From assembly GCF_000717175.1 (NCBI RefSeq), contig NZ_JNYD01000037.1:1-64000 (forward strand): 64,000 bases of DNA, in the 5' to 3' direction. Positions within the stretch are counted from its first letter, which is position 1. Each line of letters opens with the position of its first letter. Both the position numbers and the translations under genes were made by a program. Below the pieces are notes generated by a model, which did no database searches, was not told the origin of the DNA, and saw only the letters and a program-made list of their open reading frames with translations. Positions 57,924-64,000 of the stretch are shown here, one piece after another. This DNA is from Pseudonocardia autotrophica. GTDB taxonomy: Bacteria; Actinomycetota; Actinomycetes; Mycobacteriales; Pseudonocardiaceae.

Positions 57924-59128
57924 GCCGCCACCAGCCGCACCGGGAGGGACCCGAGGCCCCGCATCACGTTGTTCAGCCGCCAGACCGGGTCGCCGACGAG
58001 CTCGATCCGCTCGACGCGGCGGGCCAGCTCGGCCACCATCACCTCACCCTGCAGCCGGGCTGCGATCTGCCCCAGGCACGAGTGCACTCCGGAGCCGAAG
58101 CCGAGGTGCCCCGCCGGGCGGCGGTGGACGTCGAAGCGGTCGGGGTCCTTCCAGCGCGCGGGATCGCGGTTGGCCGACCCGAAGAACACCAGCACCCTGG
58201 CCCCTGGGGGCAGCTCCGCGTCGCCGATCCTGGCGGGCCGAGTGCAGCTGCGCGCCATGACCTGGACCGGGGTCAGCATCCGGACGGTCTCCTCGAAGGC
58301 GAGCCGGGCGAGGGCGGGGTCGGCCCGCAGCGCGGCCCATTGCGTCGGGTCGGCGGCGAGGTGGAAGAGGGCCCCCGACAGGGCGCTGACCGTGGTGTCG
58401 ATGCCCGCGGTGAGGAAGTTGCGCACGAGCATCCCGGCCTCGTGCTCGGTGATCGTGCCCTCGTCGGCGAAACCGTAGATCGTCGCGCCGTAGCCGACGG
58501 ACGCCAGGTTCTCCCGCAGCATGCACCGCGCCACCCAGGCCCGGGCTTCGGCGGCCCGCTCCAGCGCGGCGCCGAACAGCTCGTTCGGCGGGCCGAAGCC
58601 GTTGAACACAAGTTCGCCCATCGGCAGCAGCAGCTCGCGGCCCTCGACGGGCAGGCCGATGGCGTCGGGCAGCACCTGCAGCGGGAACACCTCGGCCAGG
58701 TCGCGCACCGCGTCGACAGTTCCGCGGGCCAGCAGTCCATCCACCAGTGCACGCGCCCGCTGCTCGGCGCCCTCGCGCAGCCTGCGGACCGACGGCGCGG
58801 CGAGGATCGGGGTGAACACCTTGCGGAACCGCGCGTGGTCCGGGGGGTCCTGCTCGAGCAGCAGACCCGGCGCGCGGAAGTAGCCGGGCTCGCGGGGGTC
58901 CTGCAGGCCCACCCCGGCCGCGCTGCTGAACGTCTGCCAGTCCTTCAGGACGGCTGCCACCTCGGTGTGACGGGCCACAGCGTAGTGCCGGCAGCTCGGC
59001 AGGTACACGACCGGCCCCGCCTCCCGCAGCCGCGCGTACATCGGATAGGGGTCACGGAGGTTCTCGGGGTCGAAAGGGTCGTCGTCGAGGACCGGGACCT
59101 CGACGGGCCGGGCGATCTCAGTCGGCAT
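57920..59128 (-). CDS. Cytochrome P450, aromatic-catabolic context
   Basis: 402 residues. LEQDPPDHARFRKVFTPIL is the C-helix region, FLTAGIDTTVSALSG the I-helix with acid-Thr pair near 247, EETVR the ExxR, and LGFGSGVHSCLGQIAARLQG the haem loop with Cys near 351. RFDVHRRPAGHLGFGSGVH resembles CYP199/CYP255-like aromatic O-dealkylases, which is tentative. GGAGGTG precedes the ATG. It needs an electron-transfer partner. It is coupled to the SDR pseudogene behind it. Confidence 0.93.
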   Translation of the reverse strand: MPTEIARPVEVPVLDDDPFDPENLRDPYPMYARLREAGPVVYLPSCRHYAVARHTEVAAVLKDWQTFSSAAGVGLQDPREPGYFRAPGLLLEQDPPDHARFRKVFTPILAAPSVRRLREGAEQRARALVDGLLARGTVDAVRDLAEVFPLQVLPDAIGLPVEGRELLLPMGELVFNGFGPPNELFGAALERAAEARAWVARCMLRENLASVGYGATIYGFADEGTITEHEAGMLVRNFLTAGIDTTVSALSGALFHLAADPTQWAALRADPALARLAFEETVRMLTPVQVMARSCTRPARIGDAELPPGARVLVFFGSANRDPARWKDPDRFDVHRRPAGHLGFGSGVHSCLGQIAARLQGEVMVAELARRVERIELVGDPVWRLNNVMRGLGSLPVRLVAA

Positions 59129-59204
59129 CGCTGGTCACCTCCGGAGAGAAGGGGCGAGAAACCTGGAGGAAAATGGATGCGGAGTAGGCGCCGAGTCAAG
59201 GTAA

Positions 59205-59226
59205 GCACCTCCTTTCGGTCGTAGTT
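59205..59226 (-). repeat. Copy B of the 22-bp leader element, AACTAC...CGAAAGGAGG
   Basis: On the minus strand AACTACGACCGAAAGGAGGT plus GC contains a full ribosome site 77 bases before the P450 ATG. The first in-frame start behind it is a TTG (MTRRLLRIHFPPGF...) that could encode a leader peptide running into the P450 start region. Confidence 0.55.
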
Positions 59227-59240
59227 GGAGGGGCGTTCCG

Positions 59241-59278
59241 AACTTTTCCGGACAACTCTTGACACCGGTTGAAAAGTT
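59241..59278. promoter_or_regulatory. Inverted repeat AACTTTTC-22-GAAAAGTT ahead of the P450 unit
   Basis: Two perfect 8-base arms in the AT-richest part of the gap, with TTCCG/CGGA half-sites close by. It lies about 110 bases upstream of the P450 and could be the operator for the IclR regulator encoded next door. Confidence 0.45.
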
Positions 59279-59809
59279 GGGTCACGGTACTCTCGGCTGA
59301 CTCCGGTCCGCCTCCGCCGCCATCGCACCTCATCGTGGAGGTCGTTCGACATGGGCATTCTCGGGACCGCGGGCAAGAACCTCACGGCCGCCGCGACCTG
59401 TAGGACACTGGCTCTGATCTGATGGTTCGCGCCGGATTACTCGACAAGGCACGTCCGAGTCTTCACCTTCGACCCGCTGCCGCGCCCACCGAGCAGTACC
59501 GCTTCCACCGCGGCTACCTGCTATGCGCGACGGCCAGGTTGCACGGCCTGGTCGAGTCCGAGCTGCGCGCCCACCGTATGGGCCCCGCCGGCGTGACGCA
59601 GTAGTGGTCCGGCGAGATGCCGAGGGCGGTACGTCGCCGTGCAGGGCGGGGCGGTGTCGTCGATGCCGGAGACCTGGTACTCCTTCGCCGACATCTTCCA
59701 CACGTTGCATCGGTGGAGCGACCAGGAGGGCCGGGTCGGGCACGGCTCGATGAGGGAGGGCTACAACCTCGACCAGGTCTGCGGCATGCGCAGAACGGCG
59801 CGGCGTCGG

Positions 59810-60604
59810 TCACATCTCCCGCGGGAACCAGTGCTGCCTGCCGCTCTCGAGCGAGGACCGCACAGAGGAGGCGATGGCCGCCGCCGTCTGCCGCAGCATC
59901 GACTCGGCCCCCTTGGGCAGCGGCGCGTTCGTGCGGTACGACGCCGACACCGCCGCGACGGCGTACTCGTTCACCACGATCGGCGCCCCGATGCACGCGA
60001 GACCGGGCTGCGCCTCCTCGTACTCGTGGGCAAGACCGCTCGTCCGCACCTCAGTGAGCTCGGCGAAAAGCTCGTCGGCGTCTCGGATCGAGCTCGGCGT
60101 CAACCGCGGCAGCGGACACGGCAGCAGGTCCGGCAGGTCCTCGGGCGCCTCGTGGGCGAGCAGTGCCTTGCCCACCGCGGTGCAGCTGGCGGGCAGCCGC
60201 GCGCCGATCCCCGAGAGCACCGAAGCCGAGTGCTCGCTGGGCAGTTTTTCCAGGTAGACGACCTCGAAGCCGCGGAGCACCGCGAAGTGTACGGTCTGCC
60301 CGGTGAAGCGGTGCAGGGCGGCTAGGTACGGCACCGCGCGGTCCCGCATGCCCACCGCGGGCGGCATTGAGCCGAGCCGGAACATAGTCAGCCCGATCTT
60401 GTAGCCGGAGCGGTGCTGCTCGATCGCCCCCAGCTCGACCAGCCGGGCCAGCAGTCGGTGCACCGTAGACTTCGGCAGGCCGGACGCGCTGGTCAGCTCG
60501 TTGAGCGTCATCACCCGCTCCTGGGCATTGAACGCGTTCAACAGGTCGAAGGCCTTGGAAAGGATGGACGGCGGCGGCCCCTCACGTCCCATCGACCGCT
60601 CCAT
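59810..60604 (-). CDS. IclR-family transcriptional regulator
   Basis: 264 residues. The N-terminal winged helix is ILSKAFDLLNAFNAQERVMT, LNELTSASGLPKSTVHRLLA and RLVELGAIEQHRSGYKIGL; the C-terminal effector domain has GQTVHFAVLRGFEVVYLEKL, ASCTAVGKALLAH and GLAHEYEEAQPGLACIGAPI. Such proteins control aromatic catabolic operons with ring compounds as effectors. ATG 60604 is used; ATG 60592 is possible. Confidence 0.93.
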   Translation of the reverse strand: MERSMGREGPPPSILSKAFDLLNAFNAQERVMTLNELTSASGLPKSTVHRLLARLVELGAIEQHRSGYKIGLTMFRLGSMPPAVGMRDRAVPYLAALHRFTGQTVHFAVLRGFEVVYLEKLPSEHSASVLSGIGARLPASCTAVGKALLAHEAPEDLPDLLPCPLPRLTPSSIRDADELFAELTEVRTSGLAHEYEEAQPGLACIGAPIVVNEYAVAAVSASYRTNAPLPKGAESMLRQTAAAIASSVRSSLESGRQHWFPREM

Positions 60605-60692
60605 CGCGTCCGCCTCGCCTACGCCGACCACCTTGCCCGGTGGCCGCCGGCGGGGGGGACCACCCGTTCCAGCCACTGGAACGACGGTGAGC

Positions 60693-61697
60693 CTACGCGG
60701 AGCGACGAAGTCCGAGGAACATCTCGGCATTGGCGGCGAGCGCGGCCAGGTCCGTGCCGGCGGGCAGCGCGTTTCCGCTAGAGCGCCGCACCGCGCATAC
60801 CGACTCGGCCAGCTGGTCCGGGAAGAACGGCAGGTCGCTGCCGATCACCAGCCGGTCGGCACCGAAGCGGTGCACAAGCAGGCGCAGGTGCTCGTCGTCG
60901 AACACGAGGGTGTCCACGAAGAGCCGGCTGGCAGCGGCGTCCCACCGCTGCACCGCGCCCGGGTCCGCGCCGCGCGAGGCCGCGACCCGCAGCCGCGGAT
61001 AGGCCCAGGCGAACGCCCCACCCCCGTGCGCCAGTGCGACTCGGAGCCCGGGATGTCTCTCCAGCACACCCCCGAAGATCAGCCCGGTCGCGGCGATGGC
61101 AGTGTCGGTGAGCATCCCTAGGCCGAGGTCGTAGGGCTGACCGGTACGGCGCACCACTCCGCGGCCACCGTCCAACGGGTGCACGAACACAGCCAGGTCG
61201 GCGTCCTCGCACGCCGCCCACAGCGGCTCCAGCTCCGGGTCGTCGAGCTCCAGCGCGCCGATCCTGGTGCCGACCTCGAGACCGCGCAGCCCCAACCGCA
61301 GGCAGCGGTACAGCTCGGCCAGCGCCACGCCGGGCTCCGCCGTGGGCAGGCAGCCCAGCCCGTACAGCCGACCGCCCGCCTCCGCGCAGACGTCGGCGAT
61401 GCCGTCGTTCGTCCAGGCCGCATAGGCTGCGGGCGCGGCGGGCTCCGCGGCGTACTCCATCGCCACCGGCACCGGGGAGACGACCTGGTGCGACACCCCG
61501 GCGCGATCCATTTCGGCCAGCCGGGGCGCGGTGCGCCACAAGGTGTCGGTGACCACCCGGAACACCTCGCCGTCCCGCAGTATTCGTCCGCGCCCGTCGC
61601 CGTCGTCGACCAGCGCCGGCGCCCCCGCACCCGTGCCCGGGCAGGCCCCGAGGGAGAAGTGGTGGGCGTGGACGTCGACCGCGGTGGGTTCAGACAA
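60693..61697 (-). CDS. Amidohydrolase-family protein, ACMSD/decarboxylase-like
   Basis: 334 residues of the amidohydrolase_2 type. The HxH metal motif is in VDVHAHHFSLGACPG, VFVHPLDGGRG and RVALAHGGGAFAWAYPRL carry further metal His, and VIGSDLPFFPDQL the Asp. Members include ACMSD and aromatic-acid decarboxylases such as those acting on dihydroxybenzoates. In a dioxygenase operon it probably removes a carboxyl group from a ring or ring-fission product. The start is TTG 61697, overlapping the ferredoxin stop. Confidence 0.87.
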   Translation of the reverse strand: MSEPTAVDVHAHHFSLGACPGTGAGAPALVDDGDGRGRILRDGEVFRVVTDTLWRTAPRLAEMDRAGVSHQVVSPVPVAMEYAAEPAAPAAYAAWTNDGIADVCAEAGGRLYGLGCLPTAEPGVALAELYRCLRLGLRGLEVGTRIGALELDDPELEPLWAACEDADLAVFVHPLDGGRGVVRRTGQPYDLGLGMLTDTAIAATGLIFGGVLERHPGLRVALAHGGGAFAWAYPRLRVAASRGADPGAVQRWDAAASRLFVDTLVFDDEHLRLLVHRFGADRLVIGSDLPFFPDQLAESVCAVRRSSGNALPAGTDLAALAANAEMFLGLRRSA

Positions 61698-62007
61698 CGA
61701 CCGACACCGTCCCGTCCGCGTCGACCTCGACCGGGTACGAGGTCAGCGGCACACTCGCCGGGAAGCACAGCGGCGCGCCGGTGCGGATGTCGAAGCGGGC
61801 CAGGTGCAGGGGGCAGGTGACCTCGGTGCCCTCGAGGTCGCCGTCCTCGCCCAGCGACCACTCCTCATGGGTGCAGGTGTCGCTGGTGGCGTGGAACTCG
61901 CCGTCCTCCGTGCGGAAGACGGCGATCGGCTCCACCCCCTCGAACTTCACGGTGCGGGCGGTGCCCGGCTCGAAGTCGGCCTTCGGGCCAACAGGATGTG
62001 CGGTCAC
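61690..62007 (-). CDS. Rieske-type ferredoxin
   Basis: 105 residues. The [2Fe-2S] ligands are CTHEEW near residue 45 and CPLHLARFD near 66, the Cys-x-His ... Cys-x2-His pattern of biphenyl- and cumate-dioxygenase ferredoxins. It passes electrons from a reductase to the terminal oxygenase. The GTG overlaps the SDR stop. The matching reductase is not in the window. Confidence 0.94.
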   Translation of the reverse strand: MTAHPVGPKADFEPGTARTVKFEGVEPIAVFRTEDGEFHATSDTCTHEEWSLGEDGDLEGTEVTCPLHLARFDIRTGAPLCFPASVPLTSYPVEVDADGTVSVVV

Positions 62008-62810
62008 GGCGTCCCTCCCCCGTCGGTGCCGGGCGCCCACGGCCAGTACTTGGCCGTCGCGCCCCCGTCGACGGTGATGTTGCTTCCTGTGATCATGGCG
62101 GCGTCGTCGGAGGCCAGGAAGACGACCGCGGGCACGTAGTCCGCAGCAGTCGGCAGCCTGCCCGAGGGGTGCAGGCCCCGGAAGTCCATCCGGAACCCCT
62201 GAGCCGCGGGTGCAGGCCCCGGCGGGGGCGGCCCCTCCCTGAGCGTGGCGGTCGGGGTGAACCCGTTGACCCGGATCCTGTGCGCGGCCAGCTCCATCGC
62301 CACGGAGCGGGTGAAGTTGATCAGGCCGCTCTTGGCCGTGCAGTACCCGATGTTGCCGGGCTGCCCCTGCCACGCCGCAGTGGACAGGATGTTGACGATG
62401 CTGCCCGGTGCCTCGCGGGCGATCAGGTCTCGCGCCACCGCCCGCGTGAACAGGAATGCGCCGGACAGGATGATGTCGGTCTGCCTGCGGAACTCCTCGA
62501 TCGGCATCTCCAGCAGGCCCTTGTGGTTGAACTGGACCGCGTTGTTGACCAGTACGTCCACCCCGCCCCAGCGCTCGGCGGTGCGGGCGACGACGTCCTC
62601 GGCATGCGCCGGGTCGGTGACGTCCCCCGCCACCGCGATGGCCTCCCCGCCGTTCGCGACGATCTTCGCCGCACAGGCCTCCGCGGTATCGGGGTCGATG
62701 TCGGTGCAGGTCACCTGGGCGCCCTCGGCCGCGAGTCCGAGGGCGATGGCTCCCCCGATGTTCGGGCTGGTCCCGGTGACGACCGCGGTCCGTCCCTCGA
62801 GTCGGTTCAC
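62004..62810 (-). CDS. SDR, probable cis-dihydrodiol dehydrogenase
   Basis: 268 residues. VVTGTSPNIGGAIALGLAAE is the NAD loop (an S-P-N-I-G-G variant), VDVLVNNAVQFNHKG the NNA motif, and NILSTAAWQGQP plus YCTAKSGLINFTRS carry Ser, Tyr and Lys. Placed between dioxygenase beta subunit and ferredoxin, it should rearomatise the cis-diol to a catechol; function is inferred from position. The GTG overlaps the beta-subunit stop. Confidence 0.88.
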   Translation of the reverse strand: MNRLEGRTAVVTGTSPNIGGAIALGLAAEGAQVTCTDIDPDTAEACAAKIVANGGEAIAVAGDVTDPAHAEDVVARTAERWGGVDVLVNNAVQFNHKGLLEMPIEEFRRQTDIILSGAFLFTRAVARDLIAREAPGSIVNILSTAAWQGQPGNIGYCTAKSGLINFTRSVAMELAAHRIRVNGFTPTATLREGPPPPGPAPAAQGFRMDFRGLHPSGRLPTAADYVPAVVFLASDDAAMITGSNITVDGGATAKYWPWAPGTDGGGTP

Positions 62811-63349
62811 AGGACGATGCTCACCTTTCCGTGCGGGCGCAGGGCGTCGAGGTCGACGACGGCCTTGCGCTCGGCGAACCGGAACATCGCCCCCTCACGC
62901 ACGACGACGTGGCGGTACTCCCCCACGTAGGTGTCCATGACCCCGGATCGCATCCGGAAGACGGCGAAGTTCGCCCGGACCAGTAGCCGGTCCCCGTCCG
63001 TGGACCGGCCCCGGACGTTCGTGACCAGCCGCCGGGTCCGCGAGTGCGGGTACTCGGCGTGGGCGGAGCGGGTCAGAAGCGAGTTGACCCGCTGCTCCAG
63101 CAGGAACCGGTCGTCCTGGATGAGGAACAGGTCCTGCTCGGGGTCGCCCTCGGGCAGGTCGGTGGCGGGCACCAGGTACCGCCCGTCGGGGGTGAACAGG
63201 TCGAGCCACTCGTGCAGCTGCCAGCGGTCGAGCAGGTCCGCCTCCTCGGTCAGGAAACGCTCAAGTGCGCGCAGCGTCGCGTCGTCCACGGTGGACCAGC
63301 CGACGGCGGAGTGTGGCGTCGGCACGGCCGTGGGGTGGGCCAGGGTCAT
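62807..63349 (-). CDS. Aromatic ring-hydroxylating dioxygenase, beta subunit
   Basis: 180 residues of the SnoaL-like beta-subunit fold. LERFLTEEADLLDRWQLHEW followed by LDLFTPDGRYLVPATDL is the typical start; FLEQRVNSLLTRSAHAEYPH and SRTRRLVTNVRG are strongly conserved in benzoate, cumate and biphenyl dioxygenase beta subunits. It is structural. It lies 16 bases behind the alpha-subunit gene. Confidence 0.95.
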   Translation of the reverse strand: MTLAHPTAVPTPHSAVGWSTVDDATLRALERFLTEEADLLDRWQLHEWLDLFTPDGRYLVPATDLPEGDPEQDLFLIQDDRFLLEQRVNSLLTRSAHAEYPHSRTRRLVTNVRGRSTDGDRLLVRANFAVFRMRSGVMDTYVGEYRHVVVREGAMFRFAERKAVVDLDALRPHGKVSIVL

Positions 63350-63365
63350 ATCGGTCGCCTTCTGC

Positions 63366-64000
63366 TCAGCCCGCGGTGGCGGGCGCGCTCGTCGTGGTGT
63401 CGGCCGGGTCCCGCCGGGTACCCGCCCACACGCCGTCGAGGGGCGCGTGTTCCTCGGGCGGCAGCTCTTCGCCGGTCACGATCACGTTCCAGCGCCGCCA
63501 CCAGGTGCGCATCTGGAACTCGTCGGACCCGGTCGGACGCTCCTTGTTCATGCCCCGCGAGATGTCCGAGTAGCGCAGCTCCCCCCGGCTCGCGAACGAG
63601 CGCTGGCACGTCTCCAGCGCCTCGACGTCGTCCGGGGAGGCGAGCCCGCCCGGGCCCCAGAAGGTGAGGAAGTTGTCCAGCCGCTGCCGGTGGAGCTCCG
63701 GCCCCTCGTCCGGTGGTGCCAGGTGCCAGGCGGAGACCTCCATGTAGTCCGGCGACACCGGGTCGATCTTGCGGATGACCACGCCCATGACGAGGTCGAT
63801 CACCACCAGGTTGGGGAAGATCACGAGGTTGCGGGTGCCGCGCATGCGGTCCACCCACGCCTCTCCGTAGGTCTCGGCGAAGCCGCGGAAGCGCTTCTCG
63901 CGCTCGGCCTGCCCAGCGGGGGTCAGGGGCCTGCCGAAGATGCCGCCGGTGACCGGCGAGCCCGCGGTGACGGCGTGTCCGTTGCCCAGGTCGATCCCCC
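63366..64000 (-). CDS. Aromatic ring-hydroxylating dioxygenase, alpha subunit (C-terminal part only)
   Basis: The last 211 codons or so are in the window; the N-terminal Rieske domain and iron-binding His pair lie beyond 64000. GIDLGNGHAVTAGSPVTGGI, NLVIFPNLVVIDLVMGVVIR with KIDPVSPDYMEVSAWHLAP, and NFLTFWGPGGLASPDDVEAL with CQRSFAS are the usual catalytic-domain end of Rieske oxygenases. It pairs with the beta subunit and ferredoxin that follow. The substrate class is probably an aromatic carboxylate, inferred from the operon. Confidence 0.93.
   Translation of the reverse strand, partial: GIDLGNGHAVTAGSPVTGGIFGRPLTPAGQAEREKRFRGFAETYGEAWVDRMRGTRNLVIFPNLVVIDLVMGVVIRKIDPVSPDYMEVSAWHLAPPDEGPELHRQRLDNFLTFWGPGGLASPDDVEALETCQRSFASRGELRYSDISRGMNKERPTGSDEFQMRTWWRRWNVIVTGEELPPEEHAPLDGVWAGTRRDPADTTTSAPATAG

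Larger units (their letters stand above)
59129..59809. other. 681-base gap between P450 and IclR genes
   Basis: No gene with recognisable content is seen. The gap holds the 22-bp leader element (59205-59226), the long-spaced inverted repeat at 59241-59278 and a TTGACA at 59260. A plus-strand frame with MPETWYSFADIFHTLHRW (59663 on) looks protein-like but has no match I know. The gap may contain remains of a deleted gene. Confidence 0.5.

Noticed and set aside
59639..60325. Plus-strand protein beginning MQGGAVSSMPETWYSFAD
   Set aside because: The first 60 residues look protein-like, but the frame then runs antisense through the IclR gene, and no family match or ribosome site supports it.

Overview
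The window is very GC-rich, codes densely on both strands, uses many GTG starts, and joins genes by 4-base stop/start overlaps (ATGA, GTGA). Together with an ANTAR protein, CmtR- and ArsR-type sensors, a MEDS/HATPase-STAS pair, PucR/CdaR, DUF3040 and DUF222-HNH proteins this points to a high-GC actinobacterium. A member of the Pseudonocardiaceae such as Pseudonocardia is my inference; no 16S rRNA or other decisive marker is present. || 1-20.9 kb is a sugar-nucleotide and glycosyltransferase region. Its core is an eight-gene, tightly overlapping minus-strand operon (20802 down to 13123): GmhB-like phosphatase, GT9 transferase, two further glycosyltransferases, GmhA-like isomerase, a short-chain dehydrogenase, a bifunctional HldE-type kinase/adenylyltransferase and a second PfkB kinase. 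This is the full route to an ADP-heptose, without the HldD epimerase, plus several transferases of the heptosyltransferase family, in an organism that should have no LPS. Around it lie more GT9, GT4 and GT2 genes, a zinc alcohol dehydrogenase, a PIG-L deacetylase with altered active-site residues, SurE, a DksA-type zinc finger and a third PfkB kinase. Tandem repeat arrays sit at several gene 3' ends. || 20.9-36.1 kb is stress and housekeeping material. It includes three near-identical SigB/SigF-like promoters in front of small or membrane proteins, hydrolases, an SDR, a PucR regulator, a perfect SOS box leading into a hairpin and a 19-codon ORF, a P450 with a TetR regulator, STAS, ANTAR and repeat-rich charged proteins, and a MerR/HEAT pair with a textbook MerR promoter. 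|| 36.2-47.1 kb is metal, sulfur and arsenic defence: CmtR with a CDF transporter; an ArsR-rhodanese fusion with an MFS transporter divergent from a persulfide-dioxygenase-like MBL/rhodanese protein with another MFS; an ArsR/SRPBCC/DinB-like set; and an arsenic operon (arsR, ACR3 pump, arsC, metallophosphoesterase) divergent from an ArsI/CadI dioxygenase. || 47.2-50.7 kb holds a STAS/HATPase switch pair, a decayed AraC regulator and small alanine/histidine-rich proteins. At 50786-50824 lies the 3' half of a tRNA-Asn gene, followed by a tyrosine integrase. I read this as the left end of an integrated element that extends right over a decayed SDR gene and an aromatic catabolic cluster: aldolase, acylating acetaldehyde dehydrogenase, 2-keto-4-pentenoate hydratase, LuxR regulator, frameshifted SDR, P450, IclR regulator, amidohydrolase, Rieske ferredoxin, diol-dehydrogenase-type SDR, and ring-hydroxylating dioxygenase beta and partial alpha subunits. 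The ring-cleavage dioxygenase is not in the window.
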